Below are positions 7,341 through 16,278 of a stretch of 64,000 bases of DNA, in pieces. Position 1 is the stretch's first letter, and the number at the start of each line of letters is the position of its first letter. This stretch comes from Roseinatronobacter sp052379845 (lineage in GTDB: Bacteria; Pseudomonadota; Alphaproteobacteria; Rhodobacterales; Rhodobacteraceae), in NCBI GenBank assembly GCA_052379845.1, contig JBQTCF010000004.1; one strand, given 5' to 3'. Below the pieces are notes generated by a model. It searched no databases. It was given only the letters and a program-made list of their open reading frames with translations, and was not told where the DNA came from. The translations under genes were made by a program, and so were the position numbers.

Positions 7341-8860
7341 TGGCGTTGCTTGACCAATATGGCCGCCCGGTCAAAACGCAGGCACTGACAAAGTCGCTTG
7401 CGCGTCCGGGTATTACCAGCATCCGTCAGGTCTGGGGCGGCAGCACCGCATCGGGGCTTACCCCGCAGCGTCTGGCCGGGATCCTCTCGGCCTGCGATCA
7501 GGGCGACCATGTGCCATATGTGACATTGGCCGAGGAGATGGAGGAACGTGATCCGCACTATGCCTCTGTGCTGGGTGTGCGCAAGCGCGCGGTGTCGGGT
7601 GTGGCCGCCCAGGTCAAGCCTGCGTCAGACAGCGCGCGCGACAAGGAAATCGCCGAGGCTGTGCGCAAGCGGATTGCCGGGCATTCAGGTTTTGCCGATC
7701 TGGTCGAGGATCTGCTGGACGGGCTGGGTAAGGGCTTTGCCGTGATCGAGATCAACTGGGCGCGCAGCCCCCGCGAATGGTGGCCGGACCGGTTTGAGCA
7801 TGTCGATCCGCGCTTCATCCGTTTCGATCGCGATACACTGCGCGTGCCCCATCTGCTGGATGAAGCGGACCCCGTCGACGGAATCCCGCTTGCGCCCTTC
7901 AAATTCGCCTATCACACGCCCCGCCTGAAATCTGGCCTGCCGCTGCGCGGCGGGTTGGCGCGGCTGGCGGCATTCACATGGATGTGTAAGGCGTTTGCCC
8001 TGAAGGACTGGGTGGCATTCGCGGAACTCTACGGTCTGCCCTTGCGATTGGGGCGTTACGGGCCGGAGGCCACGCGCGAAGATGTCGAGAAGCTGTTTCA
8101 GGCAGTGGCCAATATCGGCACTGATGCCGCCGCTGTGCTGCCCGAGAGCATGAAGATCGAGTTCGAAGCGGTAGCCACAGGCGCGGGCGGAGACAAGCTG
8201 TTCGAGAACCTTGCGCGTTATCTGGACGAACAGACGTCAAAGGCCGTGCTGGGGCAGACCATGACCAGCGACAACGGGTCCAGCATGGCGCAGGCGCAGG
8301 TCCATAATGAAGTGCGCCATGATATCGCGGCGTCAGATGCGCGCGGAGTCTCTGGCACGATCCAGCGCGATCTGGTGAAGCCCTATGTCGATCTGAACTA
8401 CGGTGTGCAAGAGGCTTATCCCATAGTCTCGATCGAGATCGCAGAGCCTGACAATACGACCGAACGCATGGAGGCGGCAGAGGGGTTGATTGCACAAGGC
8501 CTGCGCGTGCCCGCGCGCGAGTTGCGCACCGCGCTGAAGTTTTCGGAACCGGAAGAGGGCGAGGAAGTCGTGGGCGGCGCGCCACCGGCAGCCGATCCGC
8601 CCGCCCTTGCGCTGAACCGCGAAGGCGACGGGCCAGAGGATGCTCTGGACGAGATCGAGGCCGAGATGCTGGCAGACTGGCAGCCTGTCATGGAGGAGGT
8701 GCTTGATCCGATTGAGGCAGCGATCATGAGTGCCACCAGCTATGAGGATGCGCTCGCACGCCTGGACGCCCTTGGCCCGATCAACAGTGCCCGCGCAATA
8801 GATGTGCTGGTACGCGGCATGTTCCTTGCCCGCATCCAGGGGGATGTGCAGGATGGTTGA
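7340..8860 (+). CDS. Portal protein (DUF935, Mu gp29-like)
   Basis: A 506-residue DUF935 portal protein, the dodecameric ring through which DNA enters and leaves the head. Characteristic segments are GLTPQRLAGIL near residue 40, the PREWWPDRFEHVDPRF region (about 140-155) and a glutamine/serine-rich stretch (GQTMTSDNGSS, about 305). An acidic, proline-rich region near residues 410-440 precedes the C-terminal helices. It is flanked by terminase and gpF as in Mu. Confidence 0.9.
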   Translation: MALLDQYGRPVKTQALTKSLARPGITSIRQVWGGSTASGLTPQRLAGILSACDQGDHVPYVTLAEEMEERDPHYASVLGVRKRAVSGVAAQVKPASDSARDKEIAEAVRKRIAGHSGFADLVEDLLDGLGKGFAVIEINWARSPREWWPDRFEHVDPRFIRFDRDTLRVPHLLDEADPVDGIPLAPFKFAYHTPRLKSGLPLRGGLARLAAFTWMCKAFALKDWVAFAELYGLPLRLGRYGPEATREDVEKLFQAVANIGTDAAAVLPESMKIEFEAVATGAGGDKLFENLARYLDEQTSKAVLGQTMTSDNGSSMAQAQVHNEVRHDIAASDARGVSGTIQRDLVKPYVDLNYGVQEAYPIVSIEIAEPDNTTERMEAAEGLIAQGLRVPARELRTALKFSEPEEGEEVVGGAPPAADPPALALNREGDGPEDALDEIEAEMLADWQPVMEEVLDPIEAAIMSATSYEDALARLDALGPINSARAIDVLVRGMFLARIQGDVQDG

Positions 8861-9752
8861 CCGCCCGGCCTATTCGTTCAATCCCGGCCCCCCACCCGAA
8901 GCGTCGCGTTTTCTTGCGAATAAGGATTGGCTGCCTGCCTTTAGCTTTGAGGATGTGGAACCGCAGGAACACGCAACAGCCTTCACCGTGGCCAAGGCCA
9001 TGCAGATGGATGTGCTGAAGGATATCCGTGAAGAGCTTCAGCGCGCCCTTGATGAGGGCATTCCGCTGGATCAGTTCCAGCGCAACCTGCGGCCGCGCCT
9101 GGAAGCGCGTGGCTGGTGGGGCAAATCCACGATGATCGATCCGGTAACTGGAGAGGCCCGACAGGTCCAGCTTGGCTCGCCCCGGCGGTTGCGGGTGATT
9201 TACCAGTCGAACCTGCGCGCGGCCCGCGCGGCTGGTCAGTGGGAGCGCATCCAGCGCACGAAACGCGCGCTGCCCTATCTGGAATATCGCCTCGGCCCGT
9301 CTGAACGTCACCGCCCCCATCATCAGGCCAAGGAAGGCATGATCCTGCTGGCGGATGATCCGTTCTGGGCGTCCTGGTATCCGCCCAATGGCTGGGGCTG
9401 CAAATGCTGGGTGCGCCAGTTGACGCGCGCGCAGGCTGAAGAACGCGGGATCAGCGCCAGCCCCGAGGTGCCGATGCACGATGTGGTCAATACCCGCACC
9501 GGCGAAGTGCGCCGTGTGCCCATCGGCATCGATCCGGGGTGGGAGCGCAACCCCGGCGCGCAGCGTGTGCAGGCGAGCATCGACATGCTGCAGGGTAAGG
9601 CTGCATCGGTGGCGCCGGAGATTGCCCGCGTGGCCCTGCGTGATCTGGAGGATGGCTGGATGGCCGAACGCGCGCGCCGTCATCCGGACTGGCGCGATGA
9701 TCTGCCATTTCTGGAAGCTTTGCGGCGGATTTTCGCGCCGGGCGGGGGCTGA
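8853..9752 (+). CDS. Minor head protein (Mu gpF / gp30-like)
   Basis: A 299-residue phage Mu F-like minor head morphogenesis protein. The diagnostic core is YQSNLRAARAAGQW (about 113-126), then YLEYRLGPSERHRPHH and the cysteine-containing WYPPNGWGCKCWVR segment (about 173-186). It associates with the portal and initiates head assembly. I chose the ATG at 8853, with GGGG upstream and an 8-base overlap with the portal gene. The next gene is 211 bases away, behind a putative late promoter. Confidence 0.88.
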   Translation: MVDRPAYSFNPGPPPEASRFLANKDWLPAFSFEDVEPQEHATAFTVAKAMQMDVLKDIREELQRALDEGIPLDQFQRNLRPRLEARGWWGKSTMIDPVTGEARQVQLGSPRRLRVIYQSNLRAARAAGQWERIQRTKRALPYLEYRLGPSERHRPHHQAKEGMILLADDPFWASWYPPNGWGCKCWVRQLTRAQAEERGISASPEVPMHDVVNTRTGEVRRVPIGIDPGWERNPGAQRVQASIDMLQGKAASVAPEIARVALRDLEDGWMAERARRHPDWRDDLPFLEALRRIFAPGGG

Positions 9753-9911
9753 CACCGGAAGACCGGCGCGGAATGCGCTCGTAGCGCGCCGTTAAATACC
9801 CATTAAAGGGGCTGGACGGATTTGCGGGCGTGCTGATACCGTAGCGTGGGCAAGGTGGCTGTGTGGGCCGCTCTGGCGTTCAATCCCGAAACGATCAATA
9901 ACATGACTGCC

Positions 9912-9959
9912 CTCGACATCTGTCGAGGCTGATTGCGCGTGCCGGACTTGCGATTGTGC
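9912..9959 (+). promoter_or_regulatory. Putative late promoter upstream of protease (PI-like)
   Basis: A perfect dyad CTCGACA-TC-TGTCGAG (9912-9927) is followed, 36 bases after its start, by TTGCGA-T-TGTGC (9948-9959). The pair copies the element at 2898-2945 with the same spacing, while the sequence between is not conserved. If transcription starts about 43 bases after the dyad centre, it would begin at about 9963, directly before the protease ATG at 9964. The rest of this 211-base gap holds a short GC-rich dyad near 9762-9792 and nothing else I can name. Confidence 0.65.
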
Positions 9960-9963
9960 GGGC

Positions 9964-10962
9964 ATGAACGCACATGCTTTTCTCTCACCCTTGCCAATTG
10001 CGCTGAACTCGGAACTTGCCGCGCCAAGCGACAAACCCGAAGTGCCCGAATGGATCCAGATCACTCCCAAGGCCCCGCGCCTTGAGGGGATGGATGGGCG
10101 CATCTGGACAATGGCAGACCCCGAAGCCGTTGTGGCAACCTGCCGCGCGAATATGGCGGGCGGGCGGCTGATCCCGGTCGACTTTGAACACGCCACCCAT
10201 GTGAAAGGCGCGCGCGGCGAGCGCGCCGATGCGGCAGGCTGGATCCGCGAGTTGGAGGCCCGCGACGGCGCGATCTGGGGTCGGGTCGAATGGAATGACA
10301 GCGGGCGCGAGGCGATTGCCACGCGTGGCTACCGCTTCATCAGCCCCGGTTTCGATTTTCACAAGCTGACTGGCGCAGTGCGCCGGATCGTTTCGGCCGG
10401 TCTGACCAATGTGCCGAATTTCACCATGCCCGCGCTGAACCGGACGGGCGAATTTGAGGAGACAGAGATGGACGCAGCCGTCCTTCAGGCCCTTGGCCTA
10501 TCACAAGGTGCGAGCGCGGCGGATGCTGTGATCGCGATCACCAAACTGCGCGCGGATGCAGATACTGCGCTGAACCGTGCCCAGAACCCCGACCCGACAC
10601 AGTTCGTGCCGCGTGCGGATTATGATCTGGCCACCAACCGCGTGAGCGAGCTGGAAGCCGAAGTGTCCACGCGTCTGGAGGCGGAAATCACAGCCGCGAT
10701 CGATACAGCGGTCGAGGCAGGCAAGATCGCCCCTTCCAGCCGTGATTACCATCTGGCCGTCTGCCGTGCTGATGGCGGGTTGGACAAGTTCCGCGCCTTC
10801 ATTGGCGCGGCCCCGGTGATTGTGTCTGACAAGACCACCCCCAGAGCCCCGGACCCCAAGCAGGCTGACCAACTGTCCAGTGAAGAGCTGGCGATGTGCC
10901 GCGCCTGGGGAATGGCCCCGGATGATTTCAAAGCCGCCCGCGCGGCCCGAGCGGAGACCTGA
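9964..10962 (+). CDS. Prohead protease/scaffold (Mu gpI-like)
   Basis: A 332-residue Mu I-type phage protease. The N-terminal protease domain contains IPVDFEHATH (about 75-84), with conserved histidines, followed by GWIRELEARDGAIWGRVEW and the serine-bearing YRFISPGF segment. The C-terminal part (about 170-332) is helical, with a glutamate/alanine-rich coiled coil, and acts as the scaffold (Mu Z-like). It cleaves itself and scaffold during head maturation. There is no strong Shine-Dalgarno sequence before ATG 9964, and the putative promoter lies directly upstream. Confidence 0.87.
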   Translation: MNAHAFLSPLPIALNSELAAPSDKPEVPEWIQITPKAPRLEGMDGRIWTMADPEAVVATCRANMAGGRLIPVDFEHATHVKGARGERADAAGWIRELEARDGAIWGRVEWNDSGREAIATRGYRFISPGFDFHKLTGAVRRIVSAGLTNVPNFTMPALNRTGEFEETEMDAAVLQALGLSQGASAADAVIAITKLRADADTALNRAQNPDPTQFVPRADYDLATNRVSELEAEVSTRLEAEITAAIDTAVEAGKIAPSSRDYHLAVCRADGGLDKFRAFIGAAPVIVSDKTTPRAPDPKQADQLSSEELAMCRAWGMAPDDFKAARAARAET

Positions 10963-10965
10963 TCC

Positions 10966-11892
10966 ATGCCCATGATCACCAATGCCACCCTGACGGCCCT
11001 GCGCACGATGGTCCACACGGCCTTCCGCGCAGGTTTCGACGGCATGATGCCGCAGACCTTCTACCGCGATGCCGCGATGGTCATTCCTTCCACGACCGCG
11101 TCCAACACCTATGACTGGCTGGGCGATTTCCCCGAGCTGCGCGAGTGGATCGGCGACCGTGTCATCAAGGACATGAAAGAGAATGCCTACCAAGTCCAGA
11201 ACAAAACCTTCGAGAGTACCGTGGGCATCAAGCGCACGGATATCGAGGATGACAATCTGGGCACCTATGGTATGCGCTTCACCCGCATGGGCCAGTCTGC
11301 TGCGCGCCATCCCGACATCATGATCGCCGATCTGATGAAAACCGGCCATGCAAACCTGTGTTTCGACGGGCAGAACTTTTTCGACACCGATCACCCGGTC
11401 TATGCCAATCATGATGGCACAGGTGCTGCCAGCACTGTGTCGAACTATGACGACAATGGCGAGGACACGTCCACACCTGCCTGGTACCTGATCGATGCCT
11501 CTGACACGATCCTTCCCTTCATTTTCCAGGAGCGTACCAAGCCGGAACTGGAAACCAAGGAGAACCCCGGCCAGTCGGATCATGTCTTTCTCAAAGACCA
11601 GTATCTCTATGGCACCCGCTACCGCTGCAATGGTGGCTACGGGTTCTGGCAGAAGGCTTACAAGAGCCACAAGCCGCTGACCGGTGATAACCTGGACGAA
11701 GCGATCGCTTCGATGATGGAATTCAAGGGTGACGGGGGCCGCCCGCTGGGGATCACGCCGACGCGCCTGATCGTGCCACCGCGCCTGCGCGCCGATGCGA
11801 ACAAGACCGTGAAGGTCATGTTCGGTGAAGGAGGTGCATCGAACGCCAACTATGAAGCGGTCGAGGTGCGTGTCACCCCGTGGCTGGCCTGA
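10966..11892 (+). CDS. Major head subunit (Mu gpT-like)
   Basis: A 308-residue Mu-like major capsid protein. The N-terminal NATLTALRTMVHTAFRAGFD, the YDWLGDFPELREW motif (about 44-56) and the FFDTDHPV segment (about 142-149) are typical of gpT. Hundreds of copies form the icosahedral head. It starts 3 bases after the protease gene, and a GC-rich hairpin follows at 11913-11935. Confidence 0.92.
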   Translation: MPMITNATLTALRTMVHTAFRAGFDGMMPQTFYRDAAMVIPSTTASNTYDWLGDFPELREWIGDRVIKDMKENAYQVQNKTFESTVGIKRTDIEDDNLGTYGMRFTRMGQSAARHPDIMIADLMKTGHANLCFDGQNFFDTDHPVYANHDGTGAASTVSNYDDNGEDTSTPAWYLIDASDTILPFIFQERTKPELETKENPGQSDHVFLKDQYLYGTRYRCNGGYGFWQKAYKSHKPLTGDNLDEAIASMMEFKGDGGRPLGITPTRLIVPPRLRADANKTVKVMFGEGGASNANYEAVEVRVTPWLA

Positions 11893-11912
11893 CCAGAAGT
11901 CGGTTTCTCTGT

Positions 11913-11935
11913 GGGGGTGGGCCACGCCCGCCCCC
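11913..11935 (+). terminator. GC-rich hairpin after the major head gene
   Basis: GGGGGTGGGC (11913-11922) pairs with GCCCGCCCCC (11926-11935) with one G-T wobble and a CAC loop. There is no T-run, so it may be a weak terminator or a 3'-end stabiliser of the abundant capsid message. Confidence 0.45.
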
Positions 11936-11960
11936 CATGACAAGCTGACAGGAGGTTGAA

Positions 11961-12335
11961 ATGTCCAGACTAATCAAGATCGCGGCCCTCGCACAGGCAG
12001 GGTTTTTCAGGGCCGGGCAGTTCTGGCCGCATGAGGGTGTCGTGGTCGATGCCGATGAACTCGGCGAAGCTACGCTTAAACGCCTTGCAGGTGACCGAAG
12101 CCTGCGCATTGAAGCAGCCCCCGAGGGCGTGACCGTTGCGGATGTTGCCGAGGCCACCGAGGATCTGAAGGCGCGGCTGCGCGCGGCCATTGCAGCATTG
12201 CCCGCAGAAGCCTTCGGTGCAACCGGCGCTCCGAACCTCGCGCCTCTGCGCGAAGCGCTGCCCGAAGATGCTGCAAGCATCACAAGCACTCTGCGCGACG
12301 AGGTCTGGGCTGCGCTGCAGGCCAATCCTGACTGA
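11961..12335 (+). CDS. FluMu N-terminal domain protein (Mu gp35 position)
   Basis: A 124-residue protein. Residues 1-50 (IKIAALAQAGFFRAGQ, then LGEATLKRLAGD, then LRIE) match the Mu-like prophage FluMu N-terminal domain found in the short protein after the major capsid gene. The remainder is alanine- and glutamate-rich. It is probably a minor head component or assembly protein; the exact role is unknown. AGGAGG lies 7 bases before the ATG. Confidence 0.72.
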   Translation: MSRLIKIAALAQAGFFRAGQFWPHEGVVVDADELGEATLKRLAGDRSLRIEAAPEGVTVADVAEATEDLKARLRAAIAALPAEAFGATGAPNLAPLREALPEDAASITSTLRDEVWAALQANPD

Positions 12336-12372
12336 ATACCCGAGCGCGCCTGCTGACATGCGCGAAAGCATC

Positions 12373-12404
12373 GGGGTGCTGTAGCGGCGGGACGGCACCC
12401 CTTT
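12373..12404 (+). terminator. Short hairpin before the gp36-like gene
   Basis: GGGGTGC (12373-12379) can pair with GCACCCC (12395-12401), followed by only three T bases. It may be a weak terminator or processing site between the capsid block and the neck genes. Confidence 0.3.
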
Positions 12405-12427
12405 AACCCTGATTGAAGGTTCTGTTT

Positions 12428-12859
12428 ATGGCCTATGCCACACAATCTGACATTGTCGAACTATATGGCCCGGACGCGCTGTTTGTCGCGGACCGGGATG
12501 GTGACGGTGTGGCAGACACTGCGGCGGTCACCCGCGCGTTAGAAGGCGCGCAGGATGAAATAGACACCTATATTGCCGTGCGCTACCGGCTGCCTTTGGC
12601 GCAACCGGCGCGCATTCTGCGTCAGTATGCTGTGGATATAGCGCTTTATCGCCTCGCACTCTCTGCCGATGTGCTGAGTGACGAGCACCGGAGGCGCTAT
12701 GAAGATACCATTGCCGCGCTGAAACGGATTGCGAAGGGCGAAGCCGCGCTGGTGATGCCAGCAGATGATGACGCCGAGGATGACGGACAAGGCCCGCGCC
12801 CTATCGTGGTCGGTGGCCCAGAGCGCATTTTCTCACGCGAAAAGATGCGAGGTCTGTGA
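12428..12859 (+). CDS. DUF1320 neck protein (Mu gp36-like)
   Basis: A 143-residue DUF1320 protein (Mu gp36), a small head-tail connector. The conserved opening YATQSDIVELYG, the ALEGAQDEIDTYIAVRY motif (about 44-60) and ILRQYAVDIALYRL (about 68-81) are all present. I chose the ATG at 12428 rather than the longer frame because family members begin with the MAYAT-type sequence. The stop overlaps the next start. Confidence 0.85.
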   Translation: MAYATQSDIVELYGPDALFVADRDGDGVADTAAVTRALEGAQDEIDTYIAVRYRLPLAQPARILRQYAVDIALYRLALSADVLSDEHRRRYEDTIAALKRIAKGEAALVMPADDDAEDDGQGPRPIVVGGPERIFSREKMRGL

Positions 12860-13326
12860 TGGCTGGTGTGCAGGTTGAACTGACATTGCAAGGTATTGAA
12901 GGTGCGGCCCGCGCCCTTGGCCAGCTGGCCACGACGGATCTGGAGGATCTGGCCTATAATGTTGGCGCACTTCTGGAAAGCAGCACCAAAGAGCGTATTG
13001 CCACAGAGAAGGCCGCACCTGATGGCACGCCATGGACGGATTGGAGTGCGCACCATGCCGCAACGCGCAAGACGCAGCATTCGCTGCTGGTGCAGGACAA
13101 TGATCTGCTGAACGCCACACAGAACTACACGACCGGCACTACTGTCAGGGTGGGAAACAACCTTGTCTATGGCGCGATCCATCAATTGGGCGGCGAGATC
13201 ACAAATGCCTTTGGCCGCGGTATCAAGGTGACAATGCCCGCGCGCCCTTACTTGGGTATTTCATCTGCCGATGCGGTCGCAATCACGGCCCTTGTCACTG
13301 AAAGCCTGTCGGAGCCGTTCCAATGA
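12859..13326 (+). CDS. Virion morphogenesis protein (Mu gpG / P2 gpS family)
   Basis: A 155-residue phage virion morphogenesis protein. The pattern ESSTKERIATEKAAPDG.PW (about 48-67), then a YGAIHQLGGEI segment and PARPYLGIS near the C-terminus, is diagnostic for this tail-completion family. In Mu the G gene lies directly after F; here it lies after gp36, an order seen in many Mu-like relatives. The ATG at 12859 overlaps the previous TGA; a GTG one codon earlier is an alternative. Confidence 0.85.
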   Translation: MAGVQVELTLQGIEGAARALGQLATTDLEDLAYNVGALLESSTKERIATEKAAPDGTPWTDWSAHHAATRKTQHSLLVQDNDLLNATQNYTTGTTVRVGNNLVYGAIHQLGGEITNAFGRGIKVTMPARPYLGISSADAVAITALVTESLSEPFQ

Positions 13327-13847
13327 GCGCGCCGCAAGTCGATCTGCTGGCGCAACTGCCCGATCTGATTGCAGACCGGATCAAGTTGCGGCTGCCGGAT
13401 CTGCGCCAGTGCAAGGGCATGGTCGGCGGCTTCGATCTGGAGGAGCTTAAGCGTCAGGGAATTCAAGCCCCTGCTGTGCTTGTGTCGCGTCTGGGTGTGG
13501 CCCCGATGCCCACGCTTGCCGGGCCGCATCGCAGATACGCGGTGTCGATGGCTGCGTTCATCGTCACCCGTGATGCGATGGGGCTATCGCGCGACATTGC
13601 GCTGGGGAATATTGCCAGTGTTCTGCTGCAGGTGGTGCCCGATAATTGCTGGCAGATTGCAGGCGTTGGACCTGCTGACAAGGTCGAAGAGCGGGTGCTG
13701 GTCAATCGTGATGCACGGCAGGCGACTGCGGCACTGGCGGCGATTGTCTGGCAGCAACCCCTTACACTGACCCCGCACCCTGATGCCACACCGATGCCGG
13801 TTGAACTTTATCTGGGCGGCGATCTGCAAGGTGAGGTGGGCATATGA
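13323..13847 (+). CDS. DUF1834/gp37-like tail-terminator protein
   Basis: A 174-residue protein between gpG and the baseplate spike, the position of Mu gp37 (DUF1834) and P2-type tail completion proteins. Its alpha/beta pattern and length fit that group, but no short motif is decisive. It is probably a neck or tail-terminator protein. It overlaps both neighbours by 4 bases. Confidence 0.6.
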   Translation: MSAPQVDLLAQLPDLIADRIKLRLPDLRQCKGMVGGFDLEELKRQGIQAPAVLVSRLGVAPMPTLAGPHRRYAVSMAAFIVTRDAMGLSRDIALGNIASVLLQVVPDNCWQIAGVGPADKVEERVLVNRDARQATAALAAIVWQQPLTLTPHPDATPMPVELYLGGDLQGEVGI

Positions 13848-14335
13848 GTTTTGAGATTGCGGAACTGAACCGCCGTTTGGCGAATATTGTCCAGCTTGGC
13901 CGCGTGACCGCGATTGACACAGGCGCGATGCGCGCCCGTGTCCAGATCGGGGATCTGACCACACCGATGATCCCGGTGTCGCAACTGTCCAGCGGTGCGA
14001 TCAAGGTGCACTGGATGCCCAGCCCTGGCGAACAGGTGGTGGTCTTTGCGCCCTCTGGTGAAATGGGAGCAGCGGTTGTTCAAGGTGCAGTCCCGCAATC
14101 GGGCAGCGCCGTGGCCGAGGATGAAAGCCATCCGACGATTGAGCTGGGCGGGGCTGAACTGGTGATCACCGGAAATGTGAAGATCACCGGCAATCTGACG
14201 ATCATCGGCAATGTCGATGCGATCGGGGCTGTCACGTTCAGCGAAGACGCGATCGCGGATGGTGTCAGCCTTGTGCACCACACGCATGGCGGTGTGGTGT
14301 CGGGCGGTGGCAATACGGGAGTTCCCAACAAATGA
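13844..14335 (+). CDS. Baseplate assembly protein V (tail spike)
   Basis: A 163-residue P2 gpV-like central spike. It has an N-terminal OB-fold (about residues 18-85), a repetitive beta region (ELVITGNVKITGNLTIIGNV, about 105-124) that would form the trimeric beta-helix, and a C-terminal HHTH (145-148) that binds the metal ion in the needle tip. It punctures the outer membrane during tail contraction. Confidence 0.9.
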   Translation: MSFEIAELNRRLANIVQLGRVTAIDTGAMRARVQIGDLTTPMIPVSQLSSGAIKVHWMPSPGEQVVVFAPSGEMGAAVVQGAVPQSGSAVAEDESHPTIELGGAELVITGNVKITGNLTIIGNVDAIGAVTFSEDAIADGVSLVHHTHGGVVSGGGNTGVPNK

Positions 14336-14493
14336 CCCGGACGCAAACCTATATTGCCAAGGCCGCAGGCTGGATTGCCGGACGTTACCTGAAAAAGGGC
14401 GACCCGATCCCCCTGACGCCAGATGCCGCGAAATATGAAAACGTCGCGCCCCCGGCCCCGCGCAAGCGCCGCACACGCAAGGGGGCATCATGA
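14332..14493 (+). CDS. Small basic protein between V and W
   Basis: A 53-residue protein with ATGA overlaps on both sides (with V at 14332 and W at 14490), so it is almost certainly translated. It contains KAAGWIAGRYLKKGD, then an LTP..A.Y segment, and ends in a basic tail rich in lysine and arginine. I do not recognise a named family; similar short proteins lie at this place in some P2-like tail operons. The role may be baseplate assembly. Confidence 0.65.
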   Translation: MTRTQTYIAKAAGWIAGRYLKKGDPIPLTPDAAKYENVAPPAPRKRRTRKGAS

Positions 14494-14828
14494 CCGGCAT
14501 GGCACGCAACACGGGGCGGCGCTTGGGGTTTGACGCGCATCTGTCGCAGTCGATCGCAGATATACTGGGCACGCCCAAGGGCACGCGCGTGATGCGTCGT
14601 GAGTATGGATCGGACGTGCCGCGCCTGATCGATGCCCCGGTCAATGGGAGCACTGTCGTTGATCTGTTCATGGCCGTCGCCGAAGCATTGGGGCGCTGGG
14701 AGCCACGGCTGGAGCTGCGCCGTGTAGAAGTTCTGGACGCCAGGCCCGGCAGCTTGACCATAGCGCTGGAGGGCGATGTGACCGGGCGGCAGACACAGAT
14801 CCAGATCGAACTGGAGGCGCGCGGATGA
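14490..14828 (+). CDS. Baseplate protein W (P2 gpW / gp25 family)
   Basis: A 112-residue gp25-like baseplate wedge protein. The conserved core is ILGTPKGTRVMRREYGSDVP (about 25-44), followed by LIDAPVN and a C-terminal beta region. It forms part of the inner baseplate with J. It overlaps its neighbours by 4 bases. Confidence 0.88.
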   Translation: MTGMARNTGRRLGFDAHLSQSIADILGTPKGTRVMRREYGSDVPRLIDAPVNGSTVVDLFMAVAEALGRWEPRLELRRVEVLDARPGSLTIALEGDVTGRQTQIQIELEARG

Positions 14829-15721
14829 CCACACGCTTTGCCAGGATTGATCTGTCGCGTCTGTCAGCCCCCGAAGTCATCGAGCCTTTGGAGTATGAGG
14901 CGCTGTTCGTCGAAATGAAGGACTATGTTGCCGCGCGCGACCCTGATCTTGCGGCCACGCTGGCGCTGGAAAGTGAACCCGCCGTGAAGGTGCTGCAGGC
15001 CGCTGCCTATTTCCGCCTGCTGGACCGCGCGCGCGTGAATGATGCAGCGCGTGCGGTGATGCTGGCTTATGCGACAGGCCCTGATCTGGACCATCTGGCC
15101 GCGCTGTTTGGCGTTGAGCGTGCCACTGTCACGCCTGCCGATCTGGATGCAAGCCCGCCAGTGGCCGCAGTCATGGAAAGCGACACGCGCTTGCGTGACC
15201 GCGTGCAGCTGGCATTGCAGGCCTATTCCAGTGCAGGGCCAGCCGGGGCTTATCGCTATTGGGCCATGACGGCGACACCGGAAGTGCTGGACGTCATGGT
15301 CGACAGTCCCGCGCCCGGAGATGTGCGCGTGATTGTGCTGAAGGATCCCGCATCCGATCTGGAGGACAGCGCCTTCACCGCCGCAGTGACGGGCATGGTC
15401 ACGCGTGAAGATATCCGTGTGCTGTGTGACAATGTCTATGTGACACTGGCAGAGCCTGTCGCATTTGAGGTGCAGGCCACGATTGAATTTCTGTCTGGTC
15501 CGGATCCGGCCCCCGTGCTGGCCGCAGCTCAATCCGCAGTGCAAGCCTATATCGAAGACCGCTTCCGGCTGGGGGCGAGTGTCACGCGATCTGGCCTGAT
15601 CGCTGCGCTGCACCGTGAAGGTGTGAAGGACGTGTCCCTGTCCAGCCCCGCGATCAGCATTCACACGGCCCCCCATCAGGTGCCGGTATGCACAGCACTT
15701 ACTGTCGGCGGGGGCGCGTAA
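14825..15721 (+). CDS. Baseplate protein J
   Basis: A 298-residue P2 gpJ-like wedge protein. Typical features are the early LDRARVNDAARAVMLAYATG segment with ATGPDLDHLAALFG (about 79-98), the AYSSAGPAGAYRYWA motif (about 133-147) and the later DIRVLCDNV/ Y segment. It joins W and I in the baseplate. The TAA overlaps the I start by 1 base. Confidence 0.9.
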   Translation: MTTRFARIDLSRLSAPEVIEPLEYEALFVEMKDYVAARDPDLAATLALESEPAVKVLQAAAYFRLLDRARVNDAARAVMLAYATGPDLDHLAALFGVERATVTPADLDASPPVAAVMESDTRLRDRVQLALQAYSSAGPAGAYRYWAMTATPEVLDVMVDSPAPGDVRVIVLKDPASDLEDSAFTAAVTGMVTREDIRVLCDNVYVTLAEPVAFEVQATIEFLSGPDPAPVLAAAQSAVQAYIEDRFRLGASVTRSGLIAALHREGVKDVSLSSPAISIHTAPHQVPVCTALTVGGGA

Positions 15722-16278
15722 TGGCCGATATCCTGCCCCCTTGGAAAGGCACAGCCGAAATCCTGCTGGCACAGGCAGCTGTCGCGCGGGCCTTGCCGGT
15801 GCCCGTTGATGGGCTCTGGGATCCAGCACGCTGCCCGTCCAGCGTTCTGCCTTGGCTTGCATGGGCGTTGGCAGTGGAAGACTGGGACCCTGCCTGGCCG
15901 GAATGGCGCAAGCGCGAGGTGATTGCGCAGTCCATCGCGCTGCACCGGATGCGCGGCACAGTCGCGGCGGTCCGGCGGGTGCTGGAACTGACCGGCTTTG
16001 GCAGTGCAAAGGTCATTGAACGCTGGGGCGAGAAGGCACGTGACGGCAGCCTGACGCGCGACGGAGAAGAGACACGCGGCGCTGCTGATCATTGGGCGGA
16101 ATATCGCGTCATTCTGGATCGGCCCATTTCGGCGGCGCAAGCTGTCATGGTGCGCGCGCTGATTGAACGGGCGGCCCCTGCAAGGTGCCATCTGAAATTG
16201 CTGGATTTCACCGAAGCGCCCATTTTGCGGGACGGTACTGTCTTGCGCGATGGCACATATACCAGAGGAGGAGCCTGA
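15721..16278 (+). CDS. Phage tail protein I
   Basis: A 185-residue P2 gpI-like baseplate protein. The segment LPWLAWALAVEDWD (about 42-55), followed by W.KREVIAQSIALHR.RGT, is the family hallmark. The C-terminus carries an LRDGT..LRDGTY repeat. ATG 15721 was chosen because the frame upstream lies inside J. Confidence 0.88.
   Translation: MADILPPWKGTAEILLAQAAVARALPVPVDGLWDPARCPSSVLPWLAWALAVEDWDPAWPEWRKREVIAQSIALHRMRGTVAAVRRVLELTGFGSAKVIERWGEKARDGSLTRDGEETRGAADHWAEYRVILDRPISAAQAVMVRALIERAAPARCHLKLLDFTEAPILRDGTVLRDGTYTRGGA

Noticed and set aside
8781..9755. A 324-codon minus-strand frame opposite gpF
   Set aside because: Antisense to a clear minor head protein; no motif seen.
10501..11943. A long minus-strand open frame (480 codons) opposite the protease and major head genes
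   Set aside because: It is antisense to two well-recognised phage genes, has no family motif, and is the usual by-product of high GC third positions.
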